DNA from: Haemophilus sp. HMSC068C11
GTDB taxonomy: Bacteria; Pseudomonadota; Gammaproteobacteria; Enterobacterales; Pasteurellaceae
DNA: 64,000 bases
NCBI RefSeq assembly: GCF_001815355.1
Contig: NZ_KV820354.1
Coordinates: 62,001-126,000, forward strand
Direction: 5' to 3'
The position numbers and the translations under genes are program-made. Each line of letters starts with the position of its first letter. Position 1 is the first letter of the stretch. The notes under the pieces were generated by a model, which was not told the origin of the DNA, did no database searches, and saw only the letters and a program-made list of their open reading frames with translations. Below are positions 26,868 to 35,207 of the stretch, in pieces.

Positions 26868-27640
26868 ACACACAAATTCCAATGCCGGTCAATGGCATAT
26901 CAACACCGTTTAGTATTGATGAAAATATTGCCAAAATGAAACAAACGTTGCTGAAAGATATTCAACGTTCAGCTTACGTTTATCGTGTGGACTGCGGCGG
27001 TTGTAATGGGTGTGAAATCGAAATATTCAGTACCATTACGCCAACATTCGATGCAGAACGTTTTGGTATTAAAGTAGTAGCTTCACCTCGTCATGCGGAC
27101 ATTTTATTGTTCACTGGTGCGGTCACCCGTGCGATGCGTACGCCAGCAATGCGTGCTTACCAAGCTGCTCCCGATCCTAAAATCTGTATTTCTTACGGTG
27201 CTTGTGGTTGTGGTGGCGGTATTTTCCATGATCTTTATTGTGTTTGGGGTGGTAGTGATCAAATCGTACCGATCGATGTGTACATCCCTGGCTGTCCTCC
27301 GACCCCAGCAGCGACAATTTATGGATTCGCGGTAGCACTAGGCTTGCTTGATCAAAAGCTCAAAGGTAAACAAGAAAAAGCGGATCCTAACGCAGAAGCT
27401 AAATTACGTTTCCCAACTATTCCGTTGGATTTGCGTATTAGTCTTGAACGTGAAGCACGTCGTCTTGCTGGTTATCGTCAAGGTGGCAACATCGCTAACC
27501 AATTTATGGCAATGATGACAGAAAATGACAAAGTGCCATTTGGTGTACGTTTAGGTGAATACCTAGAACGCGAAGCCGATCCGCGTTTAAGCGAAATCGT
27601 CAATCGTTTGCATGCGATTAGTATGCCGTTTTCGGGATAA
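26864..27640 (+). CDS. hyfI: [NiFe]-hydrogenase small subunit HyfI (HycG/NuoB type)
   Basis: 258 residues; carries the proximal [4Fe-4S] cluster next to the NiFe site. Cysteine pattern: [10 protein letters not shown] (about residue 44), [10 protein letters not shown] and the PGCPPTP motif with the last ligand. No Tat signal, as expected for a cytoplasm-facing hydrogenase. The C-terminal 60 residues resemble the HyfI extension. Translation is coupled to hyfH by a 4-base overlap. A small hairpin (27649-27666) separates it from hycH. Confidence 0.95.
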   Translation: MNTQIPMPVNGISTPFSIDENIAKMKQTLLKDIQRSAYVYRVDCGGCNGCEIEIFSTITPTFDAERFGIKVVASPRHADILLFTGAVTRAMRTPAMRAYQAAPDPKICISYGACGCGGGIFHDLYCVWGGSDQIVPIDVYIPGCPPTPAATIYGFAVALGLLDQKLKGKQEKADPNAEAKLRFPTIPLDLRISLEREARRLAGYRQGGNIANQFMAMMTENDKVPFGVRLGEYLEREADPRLSEIVNRLHAISMPFSG

Positions 27641-27648
27641 TTAATGAT

Positions 27649-27666
27649 GGGGCAAGTGATTGCCCC
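27649..27666 (+). other. Intercistronic hairpin between hyfI and hycH
   Basis: GGGGCA (27649-27654) and TGCCCC (27661-27666) with a 6-nt loop, not followed by a T-run. It is more likely an RNA-stability or processing element separating structural from maturation genes than a terminator. Confidence 0.45.
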
Positions 27667-27684
27667 TATAAAAATGGGAATGTT

Positions 27685-28092
27685 ATGACAACGAAAGTCT
27701 TTTTCTATTTATTAAACGAACGTTTCGTCGAAAACGATGAACAGGTGCCAGAGCAAGCAAAACAGGTGATGTATTACTCTTTGGCGATTGGTCACCATGT
27801 TGGCGTAATTGATTGTTTTAAAAAATTACTGGTTTGTGACTACGATGCTTATCAACGTTTTGTAGATAGCTTTCCAGAAGGGGATGCTAAACGTAAATTT
27901 GCCGGCTTAATGCGATTCGGTGAAATAGTGATTGATTCTAGCCATGTCAATTTATTGGCGAAAGCGATGGATGAAAATAAAGCAAATTTCACCCCAGAAC
28001 ATCAAGAGTGGGTCGAAATTCTGATGAATACGTTAGCATCAATTCAGCGTGAACCTGTGATGTATATTATGGTGAAACGTCGTGACGAATAA
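27685..28092 (+). CDS. hycH: Formate hydrogenlyase maturation protein HycH
   Basis: 135 residues, soluble. It matches HycH of E. coli hydrogenase 3 closely in length and sequence (for example VMYYSLAIGHHVGVIDC and GEIVIDSSHVNLLA). It is clearly nearer to HycH than to HyfJ, although the structural genes before it are hyf-type. HycH is needed for assembly of the hydrogenase 3 large subunit; its exact mechanism is not settled. The end overlaps the hycI start. Confidence 0.88.
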   Translation: MTTKVFFYLLNERFVENDEQVPEQAKQVMYYSLAIGHHVGVIDCFKKLLVCDYDAYQRFVDSFPEGDAKRKFAGLMRFGEIVIDSSHVNLLAKAMDENKANFTPEHQEWVEILMNTLASIQREPVMYIMVKRRDE

Positions 28093-28540
28093 TGTGATCT
28101 TAACCGTTGGCAACAGCATGATGGGGGATGACGGTGCGGGCCCTTATCTCTATCAGCTATTGAATGAAAATCCATTGCCAAATTGGACCGCACTTGACGG
28201 TGGCTCAGCACCGGAAAATGTTGCACATATTGTGCGAGACATGAAACCCGATTTGCTTTTAATTTTCGATGCGGCTGATATGGAATTAGCGCCGGGCAAA
28301 ATCCGAATCATTGAAAAAGAGAGCATTGCTGAAATGTTTTTCATGAGTACGCATAATATGCCGCTCAATTACCTCATCGAGCAACTGGAACAAGATATTA
28401 AACAAATTGTTTTTGTGGGGCTCCAGCCCGATCTGGTTTCCTTTGGTTTTCCGATGACAGAAAGCGTAAAAGAGTCTGTGCAATTTATGTATGATTTTTT
28501 AAAAGAAGGAAGATCGCTTGAAGAGATTCCTGTTTTGTAA
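28082..28540 (+). CDS. hycI: Hydrogenase large-subunit maturation protease HycI
   Basis: 152 residues with a GTG start at 28082 that overlaps the end of hycH by 11 bases. Nickel-dependent endopeptidase that removes the C-terminal peptide of the large subunit after NiFe-site assembly; the target tail is present in HyfG. Family motifs: VGNSMMGDDGAG with the metal-binding Asp, LLIFDAADM, and STHNMPLNYLIEQL with His. No Shine-Dalgarno is clear, so translation probably depends on coupling. An uptake sequence lies at 28187-28195. Confidence 0.94.
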   Translation: MTNNVILTVGNSMMGDDGAGPYLYQLLNENPLPNWTALDGGSAPENVAHIVRDMKPDLLLIFDAADMELAPGKIRIIEKESIAEMFFMSTHNMPLNYLIEQLEQDIKQIVFVGLQPDLVSFGFPMTESVKESVQFMYDFLKEGRSLEEIPVL

Positions 28541-28717
28541 AAAAGTGAGGGTGATTTTCTAAACATATTTTAAAAATATTACGAAAACCTGTTTTATATC
28601 AATAAATCCATGTTTTTTGTAAGACTATAAACTGATTTTGGGTGTAATATATACCCAGAATTAATTATTCTAATTCTATCTCTAACCTCGTGTTGTATCT
28701 AAAATAAGGACGTTACT
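28541..28717 (+). promoter_or_regulatory. fdhF upstream region with a near-perfect palindrome
   Basis: 177 bp between hycI and fdhF with no terminator, so fdhF may be read from hyf and from its own promoter. TGGGTGTAATATATACCCA (28639-28657) is a 19-bp palindrome with one mismatched pair and could be an operator. CTGTTTTATATCAA (28589-28602) is a weak FNR-like match (8 of 10). The regulator is unknown. Confidence 0.45.
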
Positions 28718-30877
28718 ATGGCTATTAAAAAAGTAATTACCGTATGTCCGTATTGTGCCTCAGGTTGTAAAATCCATCTTTTGGTGGAAAACAACAAAAT
28801 TGTGGGAGCTGAAGGTGCAAACGGCAAGACAAACGAAGGGGAGTTATGCCTAAAAGGATATTATGGCTGGGATTTTGTGCATGATACAAAAATCCTGACT
28901 CCTCGCCTGACTCAACCGATGATCCGCTACAAACGTGGCGAACCATTCACACCAGTGAGCTGGGAAGAAGCAATTTCTTACACAGCAAAACGTCTTAGTG
29001 AAATCAAAGAAAAGTACGGTAACGAATCGATTATGGTGACGGGCTCTTCCCGTGGACCAGGCAACGAAGTGAACTTCGTGATGCAAAAATTCGCCCGTGC
29101 GGTATTAGGAAATAACAACATTGACTGTTGTGCGCGCGTGTGACACGGCCCTTCTGTAACAGGTCTGCTCAAATCGGTCGGTAACGGCGCAATGTCCAAC
29201 TCAATTGTTGAGATTGAAGATACCAAATGCGTATTTATTTTTGGCTATAATGCCTCCACTTCACACCCTATTGTGGCGCGTCGGATTAACCACGCCAAAG
29301 CAAAAGGGGCGAAAATCATTGTTTGTGACCCTCGTAAAATCGAAACAGCCCGTATTGCGGATATTTATGCACCGCTTGCTAACGGGTCTAACGTCGCATT
29401 CTTGAATGCGATGATGAATGTGATTTTGGAAGAAGGGTTACAAGATCAAAAATTTATTGATGAACACACCGAAAACTTCGATGCGTTCTATGAAACCGTG
29501 AAAGCTTATACACCGGAATCCACACAACATATTACCGGTATTGAACCTGAAATGTTGCGTGAAATTGCCCGCACTTATGCAAAAGCGGAAACTGCTACTA
29601 TCTTATGGGGTATGGGTGTTTGCCAATTCCGTCAAGGTGTAGAAACCGTACGTGCATTAGCAAGCTTGGCAATGCTTACCGGTAACTTAGGTAAACCAAA
29701 TGTTGGTGTAAACCCAGTGCGTGGCCAAAATAACGTACAGGGTGCGTGCGATATGGGTGCGTTATTCAACACATTACCAGGCTATCAAAGTTTTGCTGAC
29801 CCAGAAATTAATGCGAAATTTGCGAAAGCGTGGGGCGTACCGTCTATTCCAAGCAAACCAGGTGTACCGTTGAGTGAAGTACCTGAAGCGATCATGGAAG
29901 ATAAAATTAAAGCATTCTATATCATGGGTGAAGATACATTACAAACTGAGCCTGATATTAATGCGGTTAAAAAAGCCTTCGAGAAAGTTGAACTTCTCAT
30001 CGTTCAAGATATCTTCATGACTCAAACAGCCGCAGAAGCAGATATTTTATTACCTGCGACTTCTTGTGCTGAACATGAAGGTGTATATAGTGCTGCTGAC
30101 CGTGGTTTCCAACGTTTCTATAAAGCCGTTGAACCAACTGGCAACGTCAAGGATGACTGGGTAATCATTAGCGAACTTGCTACAGCAATGGGCTACCCAA
30201 TGCACTATAACAATACCAAAGAAATTTGGGATGAACTTCGTTCGCTTTGTCCAATTTATAAAGGGGCAACTTACGAAAAAATGGAAGGCTTGGGTTATAT
30301 CCAATGGCCATGTACTGATGAAGGCCCTGAAGATCAAGGCACAACATACTTGTATAAAGGCCAAATCTTCGACCGTCCGAACGGCAAAGCTGAGTTTTTC
30401 GCCTGTGACTGGGAGCCACCGATGGAAGATCTTTCTGAAGAGTTCCCATTGGTACTTTCTACCGTGCGTGAAGTCGGTCACTATTCTTGCCGTTCAATGA
30501 CCGGTAACTGCCGCGCTCTAGCTGCACTTGCGGATGAGCCGGGATTCGTACAAATGAACGATCAAGATGCCAAAGAATTAGGTATTAAAAATAACGACTT
30601 GGTTTGGATTGCTTCTCCGCGTGGTAAAGTAATTTCTCGCGCAGATGTGAGTACGCGTACAAACAAAGGTGCTTGTTATATGACCTATCAATGGTGGATC
30701 GGTAAATGTAACGAATTAACCGCTGAACATTTGAACCCGGGTTCTAGAACACCGGAATACAAATACAGCGCGGTTCGTATCGAGAAAATCGAAGACCAAG
30801 CCTGGGCTGAACGCTATGTGGTAACTGAATATGCGAAATTAAAAAATCGCTTAAAAGAAACCGCACTTGTGGCTTGA
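28718..30877 (+). CDS. fdhF: Formate dehydrogenase H, selenocysteine-containing
   Basis: Oxidises formate to CO2 and passes electrons to the formate hydrogenlyase. The 719-codon frame is interrupted only by TGA at 29141-29143 (codon 142), within CARV-Sec-HGPS, where E. coli FdhF has Sec140. The open frame continues in phase to 30877, so this is selenocysteine and not a break. Domains: N-terminal [4Fe-4S] site (CPYCASGC plus CLKG), molybdopterin oxidoreductase domains, and a C-terminal dinucleotide-binding domain (QWWIGKCNELT). The start has AAGGA about 8 bases upstream. An uptake sequence spans 30860-30868 near the stop. It requires SelA, SelB and SelC, none of which lies in this window. Confidence 0.96.
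29141..29171 (+). promoter_or_regulatory. Bacterial SECIS element of fdhF
   Basis: The minihelix at 29155-29171 begins 11 nt after the TGA, as in E. coli fdhF. It has an apical GGTC loop, a closing A-T and C-G, one A/C mismatch, an A-T pair, a bulged T (29157), then G-C and T-A. The bulged U and GGUC loop are the SelB contacts known in E. coli. Confidence 0.88.
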
Positions 30878-30897
30878 TTAGCGTCATAAATGAATGA

Positions 30898-30928
30898 CGG
30901 GCGAACTTAAATGGTTCGCCCGTTTTTT
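30898..30928 (+). terminator. Terminator after fdhF
   Basis: Stem CGGGCGAAC/GTTCGCCCG (30898-30906 and 30914-30922), 7-nt loop, followed by TTTTTT. It ends the hyf-fdhF unit before the convergent nik operon. Confidence 0.9.
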
Positions 30929-30961
30929 ATTGAATTATTTCCTTACGAATTATGAACGCAT

Positions 30962-31606
30962 TTAGCCATCGTTATCCGTAGCTAAAGATAAACAGGAATC
31001 CGCTAGTGTTTCACTAAAGTGTAAATCATGTGAAGCAATAAGCATTGGCAACTGTAATTCGCGTAAAAGTGCGGTCAGTTTGGCGATATTTTTTACATCG
31101 AGTCCATTCGTTGGCTCATCAAGTAATAATACTTTTGGCTGCATCGCCAGTACGCCCGCCAGAGCTGTAAAATTCTGTTCACCACCAGATAAGGTATTCA
31201 CAGAGCGATCTTTTAATCCAACAATATTCAGACGTTCCAATTGCTGTAATGCAATTTGATAGGCTTCATCTCTGTTTAACCCTTGATTGAGTGGACCAAA
31301 GGCCACATCATCAAGTACGGTTGGACCAAAAAGTTGATCGCCCGCATGCTGGAAACAGATGCCTATTTTTCCACGCAATGGTACAAAATCTTTTTCTTGT
31401 CGACATAGATTACCGAACCAGCGAATTTCTCCTTGTTGGTAAGGTATAAAACCTAATAAGCAATGTAGTAATGTCGATTTCCCACAACCAATATCACCTT
31501 GTAAAAAAAGGCGATGGCCTTCAGGAAGTTCAAAAGAAAGGTTATCAATAATCACGCGCTGGTCACGCATGATCTGTAATTGTTTGACTTCGAGGACGTT
31601 CATCAA
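30962..31606 (-). CDS. nikO: Nickel ECF transporter ATPase NikO (CbiO type)
   Basis: 214-residue ABC ATPase: Walker A GDIGCGKSTLL (about residues 36-46), Q-loop GICFQHAGDQ, signature LSGGEQ and Walker B VLLLDEPTNGLD, all intact. It is the last gene of nikKLMQO on the minus strand and overlaps nikQ by 4 bases. The CbiO-type signature together with the neighbouring NikK and NikL and the hydrogenase genes makes nickel the likely substrate rather than cobalt. An uptake sequence lies at 31067-31075. Confidence 0.9.
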   Translation of the reverse strand: MMNVLEVKQLQIMRDQRVIIDNLSFELPEGHRLFLQGDIGCGKSTLLHCLLGFIPYQQGEIRWFGNLCRQEKDFVPLRGKIGICFQHAGDQLFGPTVLDDVAFGPLNQGLNRDEAYQIALQQLERLNIVGLKDRSVNTLSGGEQNFTALAGVLAMQPKVLLLDEPTNGLDVKNIAKLTALLRELQLPMLIASHDLHFSETLADSCLSLATDNDG

Positions 31607-32247
31607 GATTTATCCTGTGTTTTTTTCACATTATGCAGATGAAAGCCACGAGCTTTTAGCGCCATTTCTGTTTTTTCTGCTTTAACGAGAGCGTGAATTA
31701 ATAATAATGCCACACGTTGCGCGGCGATAAATAAGGTTCTACCGTTAAGTTTTGGCTGGTATCCGCGCGCACGCATTGCCATATCCATTTTTTTATGTAC
31801 ATCACCAAGTACAGAAATATAACGCACGGTCAGAACAAATAGGTGAAGTAGTTTTTCAGGCAATGGCAAACGACACAGCGCTTGCAATAAAAGGCTCTCG
31901 TTCATATCAATTAACAAGAGGCGAGTTAAGCTTAAAATTAAATTAAAACGTAGCGTGATGAGTAGCGCGAGCTGAATACCCATTGGATTTAATGCTAAGC
32001 CTTGTTCAGTGATTTTCCAACTTAAGGTCAACCAAACAAGCAAAGTGAAGAAATTCAGTTTCAGCCAATATTTGAAATAACCGGTGAGGGATTTTCGATA
32101 GCGTATTAGCGCAATAAGTAATCCGATGAATATGAGCAGATTAAGGATAATAAGCGTTGAAATATGTGTCATTGTGCTGACGATAAGTCCACACAAAAAC
32201 ACATAAATTAATCGTAAGTGCGGTTGAAAAATAGCAAGGAAATTCAT
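31603..32247 (-). CDS. nikQ: Nickel ECF transporter transmembrane coupling protein NikQ (CbiQ type)
   Basis: 214 residues; T-component of an energy-coupling-factor importer with about five hydrophobic segments and the cytoplasmic helix carrying MAMRARGYQPKL and MALKARGFHL, the two Ala-Arg-Gly motifs that contact the ATPase. It overlaps nikM and nikO by 4 bases on each side, so the operon is translationally coupled. Confidence 0.9.
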   Translation of the reverse strand: MNFLAIFQPHLRLIYVFLCGLIVSTMTHISTLIILNLLIFIGLLIALIRYRKSLTGYFKYWLKLNFFTLLVWLTLSWKITEQGLALNPMGIQLALLITLRFNLILSLTRLLLIDMNESLLLQALCRLPLPEKLLHLFVLTVRYISVLGDVHKKMDMAMRARGYQPKLNGRTLFIAAQRVALLLIHALVKAEKTEMALKARGFHLHNVKKTQDKS

Positions 32248-32855
32248 TTCACCACACTGAGCGCTGTTGGATACATTTTGTTTAACAATAAGACCACACC
32301 GACACTGACGATACTGTCGATAATAAATACGGGAATATGTGATATCACTAGAAGCATGATCAGATCGCTATAGGCTTTACCGCCATCCAGAGCCAAGACT
32401 AAAGAAGCGAGCAAGGCTGAACCGCCAACTCCGATCACACCAGCACCAATACCTGCTGCAATTTGAGTGCGACGGGAATTGTCATTTTCAAGTCTTTTTG
32501 CAAATAGCCAATGTACAAGAAGGGCAGGTAATGCCATCACGCATAAATTGACACCTAATACAGCAAATCCCCCAAAGGAAAAGAGCAGAGCTTGTAATAC
32601 CAATGCGATTAAAAAAGCAGGGAAAACGGCCCAGCCGAGAAACAGGCCGGCCATGCCGTTTAAGATGAGATGCACGCTACCAATGCCTACCGGTACATGA
32701 ATGGTTCCAGCAACAAAAAAAGCAGCGGCAAACAATGCTGTTAGCGGCAATTGCTGCGAATTGAGTCGTTTAAGACCAATCATTACGCAGACTAATGCGA
32801 CAGCTGCACCACCAAGCAATACGGGTGTATGCAACACACCTTCCGATAAATGCAT
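32244..32855 (-). CDS. nikM: Nickel ECF transporter substrate-binding membrane protein NikM (CbiM type)
   Basis: 203 residues and about six to seven membrane segments. The chosen start gives MHLSEG; the N-terminal Met-His of NikM/CbiM is inserted into the protein core and forms the metal site, which is why the ATG at 32855 is preferred over the frame's upstream start at 32882. His-containing AGTIHVPVGIGSVHL lies in helix 2-3. AGGAAAG precedes the ATG. It overlaps nikQ by 4 bases and follows nikL by 1 bp. Confidence 0.9.
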   Translation of the reverse strand: MHLSEGVLHTPVLLGGAAVALVCVMIGLKRLNSQQLPLTALFAAAFFVAGTIHVPVGIGSVHLILNGMAGLFLGWAVFPAFLIALVLQALLFSFGGFAVLGVNLCVMALPALLVHWLFAKRLENDNSRRTQIAAGIGAGVIGVGGSALLASLVLALDGGKAYSDLIMLLVISHIPVFIIDSIVSVGVVLLLNKMYPTALSVVK

Positions 32856-32856
32856 A

Positions 32857-33360
32857 TTATCTTTCCTTAGATTGCGACGCACGCGTCATCTTTGAGGCTC
32901 TAATCAATGCCCATAAGCCAAAAATACCAACAATATAGCCGATACCGCCAATAATATCGTGCAGGTAAATTTTGTCTTTTAATTTAGAAATATCTTCGCG
33001 GACCAATATCAATGCATTGTCACTGTTATTAGTGGTTTGCGCAGATACTTTGTTGGCAACTATTGAGGCACGATGTCCTTCTTCACCTTCTATCACTACT
33101 TTAATGGCACCTTCGGCAGTGGTATTGATCGGATAGGCAAATTGCCCATCGCGATCCGTTTTACCTTCCAATAGAGGGGAGTCCTGGCCAGCTTGCAAAA
33201 TCTCCATATAGGTTTCTGCCGCTGGGGTCATATCGGAATAATAGGCTTTGCCAGAAACTGTGCGTCCATCATATTGTGCAAAAACATGCAAACTATGAGC
33301 CAATGCTGATGGTGCGCACAGCCAGGTGAAAAGTGCGGTTAAAAATACAACTCTTTTCAT
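32857..33360 (-). CDS. nikL: Nickel transporter accessory membrane protein NikL
   Basis: 167 residues: a signal peptide ending ALA (residue 21), a periplasmic domain, then a single C-terminal transmembrane helix (about residues 138-156) and a short basic tail. The mature N terminus is predicted to be HSLHVF, with an exposed His. Proteins of this type accompany CbiM-like ECF transporters in Pasteurellaceae (nikKLMQO in H. influenzae). An uptake sequence (33331-33339) falls inside the signal peptide. The ATG overlaps the nikK stop (TAATG). Confidence 0.82.
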   Translation of the reverse strand: MKRVVFLTALFTWLCAPSALAHSLHVFAQYDGRTVSGKAYYSDMTPAAETYMEILQAGQDSPLLEGKTDRDGQFAYPINTTAEGAIKVVIEGEEGHRASIVANKVSAQTTNNSDNALILVREDISKLKDKIYLHDIIGGIGYIVGIFGLWALIRASKMTRASQSKER

Positions 33361-34043
33361 TATTTCGCGTCAAAAGTTAGCATATATTCAACACTACGTT
33401 TGGTATAGTCAGGATTGTCTTTAACTGGCTCGTCAAATTCAGCCCAAACTTTGTTATAACCCGCTTTAGGGGTGAATTGTGCGATACCTTTTTCATTGGT
33501 TAAGTTGAATGGGTGATCTTCGCCTAAACCTACTTTGATGCCTTGCACAGGTTTACCTTTTACTAACACGAGAATATCAAGTGGTTGTCCCGCTTTTGGT
33601 TCACTTTGAGGGATTAATTCATAATCCATGTTGTGTGATTTATTTGCTTGAGCATCCCAGTGTAAAATCGCTTTGCCGAATTTGACTGGGTTAACACTGA
33701 GTACAGCTTCAGGTGCTTGCTGTTTGGTTTTTTCGACATATTTACCGCTTGGCAATTTTGACCAAACGCCATTATCAAAGCGAATAAATGCGATGGCCGC
33801 ATCAGGTGCAGCAAAGTGTGCTTCGCCTTCTTTAAAGTTTACTGTGGCATTTTGCAATTGGCCTTTAGCATCAAGTAGGCGTACCGCTTTTAATTTGCTT
33901 TGAGGATAGGTTTCAGTTTCCTCATGACCAAATTTAACCACATATTGCCCTTTTACATCCTTAACGGGCTCCAACCAAACATTATGTGCATTAGCGAGTG
34001 AAGCACCGAATAGTGCTGTGATAAGTAATGCTGTTTTTTTCAT
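33360..34043 (-). CDS. nikK: Periplasmic nickel-uptake component NikK (DUF4198)
   Basis: 227 residues. Signal peptide cleaved after LANA (residue 19) so that the mature protein begins HNVWLEP, typical of DUF4198 proteins tied to nickel or cobalt transport. A second beta-rich domain (LDILVLVKGKPVQGIKV onwards) suits a metal-binding periplasmic protein. It is the first gene of nikKLMQO, transcribed from a MerR-type promoter shared with nimR. The role as a periplasmic metal-binding aid is inferred from family and context. Confidence 0.85.
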   Translation of the reverse strand: MKKTALLITALFGASLANAHNVWLEPVKDVKGQYVVKFGHEETETYPQSKLKAVRLLDAKGQLQNATVNFKEGEAHFAAPDAAIAFIRFDNGVWSKLPSGKYVEKTKQQAPEAVLSVNPVKFGKAILHWDAQANKSHNMDYELIPQSEPKAGQPLDILVLVKGKPVQGIKVGLGEDHPFNLTNEKGIAQFTPKAGYNKVWAEFDEPVKDNPDYTKRSVEYMLTFDAK

Positions 34044-34081
34044 GGAAGTTCTCCTTTTCTAACATGTGAATACTGTGATAA

Positions 34082-34112
34082 AGTATAAAATATGAAGTAA
34101 CTTCAGAGTCAA
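34082..34112 (-). promoter_or_regulatory. MerR-type promoter and operator of nikKLMQO
   Basis: Minus-strand -35 TTGACT (34112-34107) and -10 TATACT (34087-34082) are separated by a 19-bp spacer. The dyad GAAGTAACTTC (34094-34104) sits inside the spacer. The over-long spacer with an internal dyad is the hallmark of MerR-family activation by DNA distortion; the nimR gene is directly adjacent. Confidence 0.8.
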
Positions 34113-34129
34113 GTGTAATTTAATAAAAA

Positions 34130-34543
34130 ATGAAAATTGGTCAGCTAGCCAATATCGTTGGCTGTACGGTAGAAGCCGTACGTTTCTATGAAAAGCAAGG
34201 ATTAATCGAACCCGCCAAGCGAACAAGTGGTAATTTTCGCGTTTATACGGAAGAGCATTTGAAACAACTTTCTTTCATTTGCTATTGCCGCAGTTTGGAT
34301 ATTTCACTAAAAGAAATCAAAATGTTGCTCAATCCTCAATGTGCTACTCAAGAGCAGGAAAGGGAAATTAATGAGCTGCTAGATCGACATATTCGAGAAG
34401 TATCAAAACGGATCCATGAATTGGCTCACTTGAGAATTCGCTTAATTCAGCTCAAAGGCAAATGTAGCCAGTTTGAACAAAATAATGATTTAATGAATAC
34501 TTTATTGCAACATAGCGGTATTAATTTTGTGCCACTAAAATGA
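34130..34543 (+). CDS. nimR: Nickel-responsive MerR-family regulator NimR
   Basis: 137 residues with an N-terminal MerR winged-helix domain (MKIGQLANIVGCTVEAVRFYEKQGLI), a long dimerisation helix (about residues 80-115) and a short C terminus with Cys in KGKCSQFE. It is divergent from nikK with 86 bp between. From memory, H. influenzae has an orthologous arrangement in which NimR activates the nickel importer. Cys/His residues (for example NPQCATQ and KGKC) could bind metal, but the sensor site cannot be assigned from sequence alone. Confidence 0.85.
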   Translation: MKIGQLANIVGCTVEAVRFYEKQGLIEPAKRTSGNFRVYTEEHLKQLSFICYCRSLDISLKEIKMLLNPQCATQEQEREINELLDRHIREVSKRIHELAHLRIRLIQLKGKCSQFEQNNDLMNTLLQHSGINFVPLK

Positions 34544-34679
34544 TTTCTTGTACGAGTACCAGTAAAAATTTTTCAAACAACGTTTAAATATCGAACAACG
34601 AAACACAGAAATGCTGAAAATAAACATCAAAAAAGAGTAAAATTGGAACAGACTGCTTTTTTATTTTAAGGAGAAAATC

Positions 34680-35021
34680 ATGCATGAGATGTCTCTCTGT
34701 CAGAATATTATGGAAATTATTGATCAACAACAGAAAAAGCATGAAATCCATGAAGTGACAGATATTTGGCTAGAAATTGGGGCACTGTCTTGTGTCGAGC
34801 AAAGTGCGGTAGAATTTTGCTTTGAAATTATGCGCAAAGATACCGTTGCTGAAAACTGTCAGTTACATTTTATTCATTTACCTGCGATTGCATGGTGCTG
34901 GCAATGTCAAAAGGAAGTTGAGATTGAAGCCTATCAAGATTGCTGTCCACATTGTCACAGTGCATGTTTACAACGTCGAAGTGGCACCGAATTTAGAGTG
35001 AAAGAAATTGCCGTAAAATAG
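34680..35021 (+). CDS. hypA: Hydrogenase nickel-insertion protein HypA
   Basis: 113 residues. Met1-His2-Glu3 at the N terminus forms the nickel site. The zinc site is Cys73-x2-Cys76 and Cys89-x2-Cys92. It delivers nickel to the hydrogenase large subunit with HypB. Strong AAGGAG ribosome-binding site. A 186-bp gap precedes hypB, so it may be separately transcribed. An uptake sequence lies at 34802-34810. Confidence 0.95.
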   Translation: MHEMSLCQNIMEIIDQQQKKHEIHEVTDIWLEIGALSCVEQSAVEFCFEIMRKDTVAENCQLHFIHLPAIAWCWQCQKEVEIEAYQDCCPHCHSACLQRRSGTEFRVKEIAVK

Positions 35022-35207
35022 CAAGACGTCTAAATTGGCAAATTTAACCTGATCTTTTGAATATAAAATACGCTAACTACTTGATAGTATGTATTTATCT
35101 CTCTTCAAAGAATATATTTAAGATAGAGAATATGGTATTCTAACGCATGTGAATTACCATAGATTCTAAGTATTTACAGAATAAACGAAACATTATTGAG
35201 GTGACTT

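Noticed and set aside
29141-29143. In-frame TGA that would split fdhF into two genes or make it a pseudogene.
   Set aside because: The codon sits at the known selenocysteine position of FdhF, the frame continues without shift to 30877, and a SECIS-like helix follows at the right distance. An apparent second gene from 29192 is just the remainder of the same frame.
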